Of a stretch of 64,000 nucleotides of DNA, positions 36,736 to 46,365 are shown piece after piece. Position numbers and translations under genes: made by a program. The stretch is from Actinophytocola gossypii (GTDB taxonomy: Bacteria; Actinomycetota; Actinomycetes; Mycobacteriales; Pseudonocardiaceae). The stretch spans positions 1 to 64,000 of the forward strand of contig NZ_JAFFZE010000026.1 of NCBI RefSeq assembly GCF_025165815.1, written 5' to 3'. Positions within the stretch are counted from its first letter, which is position 1; each line of letters opens with the position of its first letter. The notes below the pieces were generated by a model. The model saw nothing but the letters and a program-made list of their open reading frames with translations, did not search any database and was not told where the DNA came from.

Positions 36736-38267
36736 CCCAACACCGTCCCCTCATCGTGATCGGCCGGAACGAGCAACCCACCGCCGAGATGCCTGCTCTG
36801 CCCGATCGCCAGCACCGTCGTGAGCGTGCCGAGATCACCGAGCGTCAGCGTCGCTGTGTAGGGCCGCACTACCGCATGCTCGTTGAAGTGGTGCACGAAG
36901 TCGCTGGGTCGGCTGCTGCGCACGGCCGCGACATCCACGACCGCGACCCCGGCCGCGTTGACCGCCTCCACGATCGCCTCGTCGCGCTGCGCACCACGAC
37001 CGGACGAGCGGGCGATCCCGGTGCCTTGCCACACGAACCCGACCGACAGCAGCGCGGCGTGCAGGAACGTCCATCCCTTCCAGCCCCGCGTGTCCGGGAC
37101 CGCCGCCGGGTCGGGGCGCCACAGCCGCACCCGCCCCACCCCCGGTTCCCGCCAGAACCGATCCCCCGCCCTGACCTCCGGTCCTCCGACCACCGGCAAA
37201 ACCACCTGACCACGACGCAGCGCCCTGATCGCACCCACCGCCCGGTACACCGCGTCCCGTTCCGCCTCCGAAACACCCCGCGGTATCAGCACCGCCAGCG
37301 CCGACCTTCCGCCACCCGGAAGATCGACCGGCATGCTCGCATCCAGCAGATGCAGCGCGACCCGATTTGGTGGACGACGCGCACCGGCCGGGTAGACACC
37401 GGTGAGCACCGGTGGCGCGTCCTGATCCAGCACCCGGATCAGCGCGCGGTGCGCGGCCACAGCCCATCGGACGCGATCGCGTGCCGGGACCGCCGTCTCA
37501 AGCGGCAACACCAACACCTCCGACCACGGAACCTCGGCCGCCGGCACCGCGAGATCCCGGTAGCGAGCCGGTCGCACAGCCCCACGAGGCGGCGCCACGC
37601 TTCGTGAACGCTCATCGGTCCCCGCCCGATCCGAACCCACCGCACCCGTCCGCTCCGCCCGATGCGCCGCCCTCAACTCCATGAGCCGACCCCCGACAGG
37701 AACGTCGACGCTCATGCCCGGCGCGTGGTCGAACACGCCAGCATCAGCCGCACGGCGATGCGTGGATACGACGTCGTCCTCGCTGACGGTCAGCACGACC
37801 GGCGACTCGGCGGCACCCAAATGCGGGACATCCGGGCACAACGCCCGCAAGGCCTCCACCACCAGCTCCGGCGGATGCTCCCGCCAGGTCCACACGAACG
37901 GGCCGCCCACCGCAGTGACAGCCTCCTGTTTGGGCAAACGACGCAGCGTCCTGGCACCCCGCGAACCACGAATCGTACCGTCCTGCCGGTACGCGACCGC
38001 GTCCCGCCGGCTGGCCCGCAGCGCCGGAACAGACACCTCATCCGGCGGGTTGTCCTCCAACCACCGCAGCGCCACGACGTCCTCGTCGCAGGGCTCCCAA
38101 CCATCATCACCAGGCACAGCACGAGGACCGAATCCCGCCGCACACAGGAGCGCCGAGTACAACCGCGCCACCGACGGAACCTGGTCCGGCGAGCCATCCG
38201 CACGATGCCCTCGATAGGTGCCCAGCGGCAGACGGGCCACCACAGAGAACGGCACGTCACTCCCCAT
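36732..38267 (-). CDS. csb2: Csb2 (type I-G Cas5-Cas6-like protein)
   Basis: 511 residues. Start ATG 38267 (MGSDVPFSVVARLPLGTYRGHR) overlaps the csb1 end by 11 nt and begins with the expected RAMP strand; a longer frame to 38309 adds residues overlapping csb1. PSVARLYSALLCAAG, FVWTWREHPPELVVEAL, KGWTFLHAALLSVGFVWQGTG and the final RHLGGGLLVP are RAMP-like glycine-rich elements. In type I-G systems Csb2 fuses Cas5 and Cas6 functions: it caps the crRNA 5' end and processes the pre-crRNA. Confidence 0.85.
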   Translation of the reverse strand: MGSDVPFSVVARLPLGTYRGHRADGSPDQVPSVARLYSALLCAAGFGPRAVPGDDGWEPCDEDVVALRWLEDNPPDEVSVPALRASRRDAVAYRQDGTIRGSRGARTLRRLPKQEAVTAVGGPFVWTWREHPPELVVEALRALCPDVPHLGAAESPVVLTVSEDDVVSTHRRAADAGVFDHAPGMSVDVPVGGRLMELRAAHRAERTGAVGSDRAGTDERSRSVAPPRGAVRPARYRDLAVPAAEVPWSEVLVLPLETAVPARDRVRWAVAAHRALIRVLDQDAPPVLTGVYPAGARRPPNRVALHLLDASMPVDLPGGGRSALAVLIPRGVSEAERDAVYRAVGAIRALRRGQVVLPVVGGPEVRAGDRFWREPGVGRVRLWRPDPAAVPDTRGWKGWTFLHAALLSVGFVWQGTGIARSSGRGAQRDEAIVEAVNAAGVAVVDVAAVRSSRPSDFVHHFNEHAVVRPYTATLTLGDLGTLTTVLAIGQSRHLGGGLLVPADHDEGTVLG

Positions 38268-39453
38268 TGCTCTCGTCGTCCACCGCTCCAGCACCAATCG
38301 CCGGGTCACCCTCGAACCGCAGTGTCACCCCATCCCACACCACCTCCGCGGTGCGCTCGGCGTGGTCGAGCGCCGCCGCAAGCAGCGCGTCGGCGTCCTC
38401 TACCGACAACGACGCGAACTCGCGGGACTGACCGGCCCGCTCATGCTGCACCACCCGAGTAGGGCCGGCCTCCACGAGGTCACAGTTCGCCCGCAGGACC
38501 AGTTCAGCGTCCGACCGGGCAAGCCCGGCCAGCGCCAGCGCCGCAAGCAGCGCCCGGCAAGCACTGTCTCCTTCCGGCCCCTTGCCGAACCGGATCTGCC
38601 GCAACGCCGCGAAACTCAACACATGCGACCGCGTGATCGACTCACACGCGACACCGGCGAGGGTCTCCAACGAAGGCGGAATACCCCCAAGCCCCACCGC
38701 GGAGGCGCTGACCAGCTTCTCGCCCTTCGCAGCCTTGACCACCTTGTCGAAGGTCTTCTTGCTCAACTCCTCCCGCTGCCGCTCCGCAAGAGCCTTCAAC
38801 GCCGCACCAGTCAGCTGAACCTGCATCCCATGCGGGTCGACCCGAGCGCCACCCTTGAGCTCCGGCAAACCCGACGGCGCCTCACAAAACCCGATGATCT
38901 CCCCCACCAGGATGCTCCGCCACCGCCCCTGCCGCGCCGCCCGACTGGAATCCCACGCACCGAACACCAAACTCGCCGGGCTGTTCTCCAACAACGCGAG
39001 CGCGTTGCCCGGATTCGCGTCACGAATCCGGCGATAGCTGTCATTCTGTGTCGCCGGCTTCCCATCGATGAACCCCGCCCGGAAATGCCCATCAAAGGCC
39101 CGATGTGGCAAATCCAGATCCGTGTACTCCGCCGACTCGTAAGACACCACCATGCGCGGAACCCGGACCAACGTCTCGTGCCCATCCACGATCGCCGCAG
39201 ACAGCGCCTCCTCAACCCGGTTAAGCTGCGACTGCTTCGAGTCAATCAGTACGACGTCACGGGCGACACCCTTGTCATACCTGGTCTCATACGCATACGT
39301 CCCCTGCGGTGAAACCCGCGAAGCGAACTTCGCCGGTGCCACAGACGCGTGCGCCCCCACAGCCGGCGCCAGATCAGTGACCGCCGTCAGGCAACTCGCA
39401 CCACCAGAGGTAGACGCGCTCAACAGGTCCGCCAACCCCAACCTCGATACCAC
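38257..39453 (-). CDS. csb1: Csb1 (type I-G Cas7)
   Basis: 398 residues, GTG 39453 with GGGAG 8 nt upstream. It reads VAPAKFASRVSPQGTYAYETRYDKG..VLIDSKQSQLNRVEEAL then PHRAFDGHFRAG and SLVFGAWDSSR, the conserved backbone-subunit features of the Csb1/GSU0053 family. It assembles along the crRNA spacer. First gene of the interference operon; the spacing and overlaps of csb1-csb2-cas3-csb3-like imply one transcript, starting just downstream of array 2. Confidence 0.9.
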   Translation of the reverse strand: MVSRLGLADLLSASTSGGASCLTAVTDLAPAVGAHASVAPAKFASRVSPQGTYAYETRYDKGVARDVVLIDSKQSQLNRVEEALSAAIVDGHETLVRVPRMVVSYESAEYTDLDLPHRAFDGHFRAGFIDGKPATQNDSYRRIRDANPGNALALLENSPASLVFGAWDSSRAARQGRWRSILVGEIIGFCEAPSGLPELKGGARVDPHGMQVQLTGAALKALAERQREELSKKTFDKVVKAAKGEKLVSASAVGLGGIPPSLETLAGVACESITRSHVLSFAALRQIRFGKGPEGDSACRALLAALALAGLARSDAELVLRANCDLVEAGPTRVVQHERAGQSREFASLSVEDADALLAAALDHAERTAEVVWDGVTLRFEGDPAIGAGAVDDESNGE

Positions 39454-39646
39454 TCAGAACTCCCGTCATCCACATCACCGTCGAGCCGCAGTCACGTATC
39501 ACCATCGCGAATCAGAGCCAGGACGCTACAACGACCACCACAGATCACGACGACCTCGCCCTCAGACGCAACCCCACAACCACGCTGCTTCCAGACGAAA
39601 CCAGACGAAAATCAACGCGCCAAGAGTGCCCGACACCGACGAACCG

Positions 39647-39826
39647 TCATCAATGAAGGGCCACCCCGACGGGGACGGCGACCCTCGACCGGGTGGAGCA
39701 CGTCGGCGCGCGGCCGCCCGCCTCGATGAAGGGCCGTCCCGGCTGGGACGGCGACCGGCCCACCGTGACGATCTCGTTCCCCGCGTCGTCGCCTCGATGA
39801 AGGGCCGTCCCGGCTGGGACGGCGAC
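39647..39826 (-). CRISPR. CRISPR array 2: three repeats, two spacers
   Basis: Repeats at 39647-39682 (degenerate, starting TCATCAATGAAGGG), 39720-39755 and 39791-39826. The last two are identical 36-mers starting GCCTCGATGAAGGGCC. Spacers are 37 and 35 nt. The leader is on the right, as in array 1, and the most decayed repeat is the leader-distal one, as expected for a terminal repeat. The csb1 gene starts 194 nt downstream on the same strand. Confidence 0.93.
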
Positions 39827-40004
39827 TGGGTCCAAATTTTGGCCCGTTTTGACCTGCGGTTTTGTGAGCGCTCGCGAGAGGTGTCGGCCGAGGCGGCCAT
39901 TGATGATCTTCACTGGTGGATTGCGGGTTTGGACACGTGCTCTGACCTGGACAAATAGTACGCGAGGGCTGGCCGTGATTTTCGCGGAGACGGAGGGTTC
40001 GCGG
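39827..40004 (-). promoter_or_regulatory. CRISPR leader 2
   Basis: A near copy of leader 1 (shared TTTGACCTGCGGTTT, GTGAGCGCTCGCGAGAGGTG and GATCTTCACTGG blocks). It probably drives array 2 and perhaps the csb1 operon behind it. Confidence 0.75.
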
Positions 40005-40075
40005 TCACAGGACCAGTGGGCCGTGGGTGGTGACGGGTCGTCGAGGTCCCAGGAACTCGATCCGGTGGCTGTGGC
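40005..40075 (-). pseudogene. 3' fragment of a second cas2 copy
   Basis: On the minus strand it reads SHRIEFLGPRRPVTTHGPLVL and stop (TGA at 40005-40007), the last ~22 codons of cas2 in the unshifted frame. Upstream codons are missing; the sequence joins the FxLD gene. It marks the edge of a duplicated cas2-leader-array block. Confidence 0.85.
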
Positions 40076-40078
40076 TCA

Positions 40079-42133
40079 GTGCGCTGTCGACCACGAGCCC
40101 AGCAGGACGGCGAACTCGCCACCTGGTGGCATCTCCGCAAGACGCCCGCTTGGCGGCTGCGCTACCAGCCGCTCAACCCTGAGACAACCGTGGTCGACGC
40201 GCTGCTGTCCGAGCTGGAAGCCGACGGGAAGGTCGCGCGCTGGACCCGCGGCATCTACGAACCCGAGACCCGCGCGTTCGGCGGCACCGCCGCGATGAAC
40301 ATCGCGCACACCCTGTTCCACCACGACAGCCGACACTGCCTCGCCCGCGCCCGCGACACCGCACCTACCGCCTTGGGACAGCGTGAGACCACCCTCCTGT
40401 TGTTCAGCGCGATGCTGCGCGCCGCCAGCCTGGACTGGTTCGAGCAGGGCGACGTCTGGGCCAAGATCGCCGCGCTCCGGCCCGCCGCCCACGCCCACCA
40501 CACCGACTCCCAGCGCCTCGAGCGGTGGAGCCAGGCCGTGCGACGCCTGATGACCACCAACACGCACACGATCACCGACGTGGCGCCCGACCAGGTGCCC
40601 GAGACGTGGTGGGCGGCGTTCGACACCGCTGGCCGTCAGCTCGCCGACCTCGCCCGCGACGGACACCTCGAGCGGGGCCTGCGCGCCGTCCTGGCGCACC
40701 ACTTCATCTTCCACGCCAACCGCGCCGGCCTCTCCGGACCCGACCAGGCCACCCTCGCCGCGCTGGCCATCGACGCCGTCTTCCACACCGACTCTCACAA
40801 CACGCCTACCCGGCAGGCACGCGCCGGGACCACCACCACCTCAACCACCACCACCGTTAGGGTTCCCGCGATGACGACCACTGTCAGTGACGCTTCCACC
40901 GACTCCGCCGACGAACTGCGCGCCCAGCTCGCCGACCGCCTCGTCCAGGACGGCACGATCCGCACCAACGCCGTCGAGGCCGCGTTCCGGCAGGTGCCGC
41001 GCCACCTGTTCCTCCCCGGCGTCGGCCTGGTCGAGGCGTACGCCGACGAGCCCGTCTACACCAAGCTCGAGGGCGACGGCACCCGCATCAGCGCCGCCTC
41101 CCAGCCCACGATCGTCGCCATGATGCTCGAACAGCTCGGCATCCAGCCCGGCGAGCGGCTGCTCGAACTCGGAGCGGCCACCGGCTACAACGCCGCTCTG
41201 ATGGCCACCCTCACCGGCCCCACAGGACATGTCACCACCATCGACATCGACTCCGACATCGTCACCGGTGCCCGCGAGCACCTCGCCGCCGCCAGCATCG
41301 ACAACGTGGAGGCCGTGGCCGCCGACGGCGCGCTCGGCCACCCGGAGACCGCACCCTTCGACCGCGTCATCGCCACCGTCGGCGCCCACGAGATCCCCAC
41401 CGCCTGGCTCGACCAGCTCGCCCCCGGCGGACGCCTGGTCGCCCCGGTACGGCTGCGCGGATGCGCCTCACGCAGCATCGCCTTCGAACGCGACCAGAAC
41501 GGCTGGACCAGCATCGGCAGCGAGATGGCGATCTTCATGCCGCTGCGGGGCCTCGGCGACGACGCCCGCCGCGTCCTGGACCTCACCGGAACCGGGCTGA
41601 CCACCGGTGACGTGACGCTGCAGACCCACAAGGACAACAACCACGCCACCGACCCGGACACCCTTTCCGGCGTCTTCGACACCCCCGCCCAGGAGGTGTG
41701 GGCCGGCGTGCACGTCGCCCCGATGGAGTCGTTCGAGTGGCTGGACCTGTGGCTGGCCTGCCACCTGCCCAACCCCCTCATGCGCATGCAGGTCGCCCCG
41801 AGCGCGAAGGACAGCGGCCTGGTCCGACCGATGTTCCCCTCGGTAGCGATGGCCACCACCACCGCCGACGGCAGCCTCGCCTACCTCACCGTCCGCGCCG
41901 CCGAACCCGGACCGGACGGGGGCCGGCGCTACGAGGTCGGCGTGATCGGCCACGGGCCCCGCGGACAGGAACTCGCCGAACAGGTCGCGACCGAGATCGC
42001 CACCTGGGACCAGGGCTTCCGCTCCCGCACCGTGCGTTTCGCCATTCCCGACACATCGCCACAGCCGAACGCCGGCCCCGGCCGCGTGGTCCTGGACCGC
42101 CCGACCAAGCCCATGATCGTCACCTGGGAGTGA
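40079..42133 (+). CDS. FxLD-system fusion: thiopeptide-type domain plus PIMT-like methyltransferase, N-terminus cut
   Basis: Residues about 8-240 resemble the thiopeptide-type bacteriocin biosynthesis domain (DGELATWWHLR, IYEPETRAFGGTAAMNIAHTLFHHDS). A Thr-rich linker leads to a protein-L-isoaspartate methyltransferase-type domain (EPVYTKLEGDGTRISAASQPTIVAMMLEQL; motif I LLELGAATGYNAALM), as in FxLD-system methyltransferases of lanthipeptide-like loci. An internal ATG at 40871 could make the methyltransferase alone. The 5' end abuts the cas2 fragment, so the native start is lost and the GTG at 40079 is nominal. No precursor peptide, dehydratase or cyclase gene is seen nearby. Confidence 0.75.
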   Translation: MRCRPRAQQDGELATWWHLRKTPAWRLRYQPLNPETTVVDALLSELEADGKVARWTRGIYEPETRAFGGTAAMNIAHTLFHHDSRHCLARARDTAPTALGQRETTLLLFSAMLRAASLDWFEQGDVWAKIAALRPAAHAHHTDSQRLERWSQAVRRLMTTNTHTITDVAPDQVPETWWAAFDTAGRQLADLARDGHLERGLRAVLAHHFIFHANRAGLSGPDQATLAALAIDAVFHTDSHNTPTRQARAGTTTTSTTTTVRVPAMTTTVSDASTDSADELRAQLADRLVQDGTIRTNAVEAAFRQVPRHLFLPGVGLVEAYADEPVYTKLEGDGTRISAASQPTIVAMMLEQLGIQPGERLLELGAATGYNAALMATLTGPTGHVTTIDIDSDIVTGAREHLAAASIDNVEAVAADGALGHPETAPFDRVIATVGAHEIPTAWLDQLAPGGRLVAPVRLRGCASRSIAFERDQNGWTSIGSEMAIFMPLRGLGDDARRVLDLTGTGLTTGDVTLQTHKDNNHATDPDTLSGVFDTPAQEVWAGVHVAPMESFEWLDLWLACHLPNPLMRMQVAPSAKDSGLVRPMFPSVAMATTTADGSLAYLTVRAAEPGPDGGRRYEVGVIGHGPRGQELAEQVATEIATWDQGFRSRTVRFAIPDTSPQPNAGPGRVVLDRPTKPMIVTWE

Positions 42134-42138
42134 CGGTC

Positions 42139-43263
42139 ATGGACCCCACCGGCGAGTTCGCCCGCCGCTTCCCCCTGGTCGCCCGCACCCGCCCGGCCTG
42201 CGTGCCGCTGGCCCGGCGGGTGGCCGAGCTGTGCGACCGAGCCCGCGAGGCCGCACGCACCGGCGACCTCACCGAAGCAGCCGCAGTACACAACCAAGCC
42301 GCGCTCGTCGCCTCCGACTGCAGCCTTCCCGACCTGGCCCGGCAGTGGTGCCATCGGCAGGTGAACATCTACCTGCGCGCCCGACCCCTGGGCGCGCAGG
42401 TAGCCCGCCTCGCCCTCGAACCCATCACCAACCTCGCCCGCCTCTACATCCGCGAGGGCCAAGGCGAGCACGCCTTCGCGCTGATGGACACCCTGTTCAC
42501 CGCGGTCTCCACCCGCGCCGACGCCACCGTCGACGGCATCGACATCCCCGCCGACCTCACCGACTCCACCGAGACGCACCAGCACATCCGCAGCTGGCTG
42601 TGGGCGGTCCTGCTGGCCACCGGTGCCCGCGCTCTGGCCGCCGCCGGGCGGTGGGCCGACGCCCACACCCGACTCAGCGACTACAAGGGCATCGGCCGCC
42701 GAATGCTCGACGGGCGCCAAGTCGCGGTCATCGCCCACGCCGTCAGCGCAGACACCGACGGTGCCCTCGCTCTCCTCACCGACACCACGCCCGGAGAGCC
42801 TTGGGAGAACGCCGTGACCGCCTGCCTGACCATCCAGTGCCACAGCGGCTCAACCATCCCTGACCTGGACACACTGATCGAGCAGTACCACGCTCTCGAC
42901 ACATCCTCGCCCGGTCTCGCGGTGTTCCACACCCGCCTGGGCCTGTCCTTCGTCGACGCGCTCGGCTCCACCGACAACCCCCACGCCCGACACGTCGCCG
43001 CCGGCCTGATCGACCACGCGGTCCACAGCCGCGACGGATACGTTGCCCGCGACATCCTCCGGCACAGCGGCTGCCACGAGCTGCTCACCAGAACCCAGGA
43101 GAACGACCTCACCTCCCTGGTCAAAGTGTGCGGACTGGACAGCGGCACGATGCCCCCGGAAGCCCTGGCAAATCTCACCACCGCGCTTGCTCACGCCGAA
43201 GAGGTCATCGCAGCTGCCTGCCTCATACGCCACCGCAGTCGTCTCACGGAACAGGCACGTTGA
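42139..43263 (+). CDS. TPR-like helical protein of the FxLD locus
   Basis: 374 residues, ATG 42139, 5 nt after the methyltransferase stop, so co-transcribed. All-helical with repeated Ala/Leu-rich pairs (GDLTEAAAVHNQAALVASDC, LARLYIREGQGEHAFALMDTL, GARALAAAGRWADAHTRLSDY), typical of tetratricopeptide proteins that accompany actinobacterial peptide-modification or XRE-regulated loci. Precise role unknown. Confidence 0.6.
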   Translation: MDPTGEFARRFPLVARTRPACVPLARRVAELCDRAREAARTGDLTEAAAVHNQAALVASDCSLPDLARQWCHRQVNIYLRARPLGAQVARLALEPITNLARLYIREGQGEHAFALMDTLFTAVSTRADATVDGIDIPADLTDSTETHQHIRSWLWAVLLATGARALAAAGRWADAHTRLSDYKGIGRRMLDGRQVAVIAHAVSADTDGALALLTDTTPGEPWENAVTACLTIQCHSGSTIPDLDTLIEQYHALDTSSPGLAVFHTRLGLSFVDALGSTDNPHARHVAAGLIDHAVHSRDGYVARDILRHSGCHELLTRTQENDLTSLVKVCGLDSGTMPPEALANLTTALAHAEEVIAAACLIRHRSRLTEQAR

Positions 43264-43315
43264 ATCGGCCGTCCCCTGTGTCGCGCCATGCCCGCCGGTG
43301 ACGTAGGAGTAGGGC

Positions 43316-43978
43316 ATGGTGACCGCAGTGGTGTTCGACGTGGGCGAGACGTTGCTGGACGACTCGCGCGAGTGGGGTGCATGGGCCGACTGGGTCGGAG
43401 TACCGCGCCACACCTTCTCCACGGTTCTCGGAGCTGTCACCGCGGCCGGACGGGACAACGCCGAAACCTTCCAGTACTTCAAGCCCGGCTTCGACCTGGC
43501 CCGCGAACGCCAACTGCGGGAGGAGGCCGGGCTGGGCGAGCGCATCGAGGACAGCGACCTGTACCCCGACGTCCGGCCCGGCCTGGCAGCGCTGCGCGAC
43601 CGTGGCTTGTGGGTAGGCATCGCGGGCAACCAGACCGCGCGCGCCGCTGCTCTACTACGTGGACTGGGGCTTCCCGTGGACGGACTGGCGACTTCGGGCG
43701 AGTGGGGCGTTGCCAAGCCGTCTCTCGAGTTCTTCACACGGGTGGCGGAGATAGTTCCCGACGGTCCCGCCCAGACGCTGTACGTGGGTGACCACCGGGA
43801 CAACGACGTGGTAGCTGCCAAGGCGGCTGGGTTCAAAGCAGCGTTGATCAAGCGCGGCCCCTGGGGCTATCTGTGGGCCGACGATCCGCTGGCGCGCCGC
43901 GAGGCGGACTGGGTCATCGATTCCCTGCTCGACCTGCCGGACTTGCTGTGCCAGCGTACGGACCCGACGGACGGGTGA
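43316..43978 (+). CDS. HAD-superfamily hydrolase
   Basis: 220 residues. Motif I VVFDVGETLLDD keeps the nucleophile Asp but has GET where many phosphatases have the second Asp (DxD). Motif II is GIAGNQT, the motif III lysine lies in WGVAKPSLEFF, and motif IV is YVGDHRDNDVVAAKAAG. The cap region between motifs I and II is helical (subfamily I). Substrate unknown. Same strand as the FxLD genes, 52 nt downstream. Confidence 0.85.
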   Translation: MVTAVVFDVGETLLDDSREWGAWADWVGVPRHTFSTVLGAVTAAGRDNAETFQYFKPGFDLARERQLREEAGLGERIEDSDLYPDVRPGLAALRDRGLWVGIAGNQTARAAALLRGLGLPVDGLATSGEWGVAKPSLEFFTRVAEIVPDGPAQTLYVGDHRDNDVVAAKAAGFKAALIKRGPWGYLWADDPLARREADWVIDSLLDLPDLLCQRTDPTDG

Positions 43979-44092
43979 GTTGCCACGTGCGCCACCTTGG
44001 CACAGAGCGCCGCACGCTCCGCTTTCGCCTGGCGGCCGGTCGCCGGATCGTGATGCCGGGCGCGGTACCAGGCACGTGGCTGGCGACTGAAC

Positions 44093-45373
44093 TCAGCAGG
44101 CGCGGGCCCACGCGGCGAGGTCGAGCAGTCCGGAGCTCGGGCTGCTGTGGGTACGCAGCAAAGCCGAAAGGGACTGACGGACCTGGAGATGAGCGCGGGT
44201 GTGTTCGGGCGCGGCTTGGCGTGCAGCTTGCAGGCACAGGTAGGCGTCCTCGTGACGACCGAGCGTGAGCTGGGCTCGCGCGAGGTCGATGAAGTAGTGG
44301 GAGCGACGTTCCGCAGGCAGGTTCTCGGGGGGACGCCAGGCAGCCGCTCGTTCGATGCCCATGGGATCGCGCAGTTCGACGGCGACGGCGAGTTCGTGGA
44401 TGCGCAGGGAGGCCGGGCCGAACGCGGTGCCCCGGTAGACGCCTTCGGGAACGACTCGCGCGGGGCTGCGGGCTTCGCGCAGGTGGTCGGCGGCCCGGTC
44501 CGCCTTGTTCGCCCGGCCCGCGACGACCGCGGCGCGCATGTGGAGGGCGCCGAACGCGGCCAAGGATGAGGCGGTGTCGAGTTCGGGTACGTGGTCGGCG
44601 GCGATTTCGAGGGCGCGGGCGGCGGTGTCCAGGTCGCCGGTGGCGAAGAAGGTCTCGGTGCGCACGTACGCCACGGCGGCCAGCAGCAGCGGGTCCTCGG
44701 CGAGCTGGGCGGCGGAGCGCATCAGGTCGATCAGCCGCGCGGACAAGTCCAGGTAGCCGAACTTGAAGGCCACACCGTCGGCAGCGCGCAGCGCCAGGGT
44801 GAGCTGGGCAGCGGCGTGACGGCGGTCGACGCTGTCGCCCAACTGGCCTGCGCGGGCGAGTTCGGTGATGAGGTCTGGTAGGCGGCGGGCGAGGTTGCCA
44901 TAGCGCGACTGCAGCCGGTCGTCGCTGGCGCGGGCGATCTCGTCATACAGGTCGGCCGAAGTCCTGATGGGTCCGTCGTCGGGCAGGTCCAGTCGGTCGA
45001 GGGCACGGCGCAGGCGCGGGATGGCGGCATGGATGACGTCGACCTCGGCGACGAGTTCCCGTTCGCGGCCGTCGCTGGTGCGTGGTGTCGACGCGACCCG
45101 CTCAACGGCGATCTGTGGGGGGTCCAGCACCGCAACCGAGTTGGTCTTGCTAGGGCCTCGGCCGGTGCGGCGCAGCAGGTCGTCCAGCTCCTCGAGGGAG
45201 ACCTGCAGGGCGCGAGCCAGACCCGGCCGCTGCCACGGCTGGGGTGACTGGACGCCGCGTTCCCATCGCCCGATGGTGCTGCGCTCGACCTTCAGCACGA
45301 GGGCGAGGCTCTCCTGGGTGTAGCCAGCGGCTTCGCGAGCAGCGGCCAGCGGAGTGAGCGGCCGTGCTGCCAT
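44093..45373 (-). CDS. XRE-family regulator with TPR-like C-terminus
   Basis: 426 residues. An HTH_3 domain occupies about residues 8-70 (AAREAAGYTQESLALVLKVERSTIGRWERGVQSPQPWQRPGLARAL), followed by a long helical, TPR-like sensor region. Convergent to the HAD gene. XRE-TPR regulators of this type often control secondary metabolite or peptide loci in actinomycetes and may respond to a small peptide or metabolite. Confidence 0.85.
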   Translation of the reverse strand: MAARPLTPLAAAREAAGYTQESLALVLKVERSTIGRWERGVQSPQPWQRPGLARALQVSLEELDDLLRRTGRGPSKTNSVAVLDPPQIAVERVASTPRTSDGRERELVAEVDVIHAAIPRLRRALDRLDLPDDGPIRTSADLYDEIARASDDRLQSRYGNLARRLPDLITELARAGQLGDSVDRRHAAAQLTLALRAADGVAFKFGYLDLSARLIDLMRSAAQLAEDPLLLAAVAYVRTETFFATGDLDTAARALEIAADHVPELDTASSLAAFGALHMRAAVVAGRANKADRAADHLREARSPARVVPEGVYRGTAFGPASLRIHELAVAVELRDPMGIERAAAWRPPENLPAERRSHYFIDLARAQLTLGRHEDAYLCLQAARQAAPEHTRAHLQVRQSLSALLRTHSSPSSGLLDLAAWARAC

Positions 45374-45696
45374 CGCGCGCCCCTCCTTCCGGCCCCGCCA
45401 TTAGCGCAGAGTACTCGTCCGTTCTCGCACGTACGGCCGGCGGCGCCTCATGAATGCCTCATCGTCGCTCCGCATCCGACCCACCCACCACGCACCACCG
45501 GCCGCCAGATTTCCACTCCAGGCACCCGTTCAAGGGCTTTAGCAGCGTTCGGCAGGGAGAACCTGCTGGTCAGATGGGGTATCGCCCATGGACGCCTCGC
45601 GGCCGCCCCACGGTCGCTCTGGTGATCAGGTGGGCAGCGCCCTTGACTGGCCTGCATCCTTCGCCATCGCCCCCGTCCGTCGATCGTGAGAGCACC
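45374..45696. other. Intergenic region upstream of the XRE gene
   Basis: No gene could be supported. It should hold the XRE promoter; no clear -10/-35 pair stands out. Confidence 0.35.
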
Positions 45697-46041
45697 ATGA
45701 CCACCACCCACGTCGTCGGGCCACTGGCGGAGCGGGCCGGAGCCGATGTACTCGCTGTTTCTCAGCCGCGAATCATGCAGATGGTGACCGGGCGACCGGT
45801 CACTGAAGTCCTCGACCACACTGGCCTCCGCTCAATCCCCGACGCCGGAACCTCCGGAGGAGCGCACTTGCCCGCCAACCCTGCGCTGGACCTCGCCAAC
45901 GAGCGCGTCCGCCACCAACAGGCAACATCCTGGGTGACGCAGATCGCCTTGGACGGCCGGTCTGCTCGGGATGGAGAGCGTTCTCGGACGAGCGTCCTGA
46001 GCTCTGCCAGCAGCGGCGGTGAGCTGACGATGCCCGCCTAG
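45697..46041 (+). CDS. Hypothetical small protein, doubtful
   Basis: ATG 45697 after GTGAGAGC gives 114 residues (MTTTHVVGPLAERAGADVLA...). I do not recognise it, and its second half is Ser/Arg/Thr-rich like random high-GC frames. The MTTT start and acidic first third could be real, but there are no motifs. It does not look like an FxLD precursor: no Cys-rich core. Confidence 0.25.
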   Translation: MTTTHVVGPLAERAGADVLAVSQPRIMQMVTGRPVTEVLDHTGLRSIPDAGTSGGAHLPANPALDLANERVRHQQATSWVTQIALDGRSARDGERSRTSVLSSASSGGELTMPA

Positions 46042-46365
46042 TGGGCCATCCTGCTCCGCAGAACGGCCCCGACACTCCAGACACACTGCACAAAACACCC
46101 AGATGCTGCACCCACGCAGGTCAAGCGAGCGGGCTCGTTCAACCGTACAGCGGCAAAGGTGTCCGAGAAGAACGAAGTCAAGCTGATCCGGCCACTCGAC
46201 CATCGAACGACCGCGACCGTATCTCGATCGATCAGCTATAGGTCGCTGACGTGCACTCGGAGTACCTGAGGCCATGCCAGCAGCGGGCTTGCCACCCGTT
46301 AAAGTGGCCTTCACGTCCGTCTTGGCCGGAGTGCGTGCCGGAGACCTAGCAGGGGAGATCGCCAG
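46042..46365. other. Upstream region of the type ISP gene
   Basis: No gene. Contains the promoter and the ribosome site (AGGGGAG at about 46350) of the restriction gene. Confidence 0.4.

Noticed and set aside
40076-40798. Minus-strand frame opposite the FxLD gene
   Set aside because: Val/Gly-rich shadow of the Ala/Thr-rich real frame.
45697-46041. Possible FxLD precursor peptide
   Set aside because: It has the MTTT start but no Cys/Ser/Thr core and no FxLD motif; kept only as a doubtful hypothetical.
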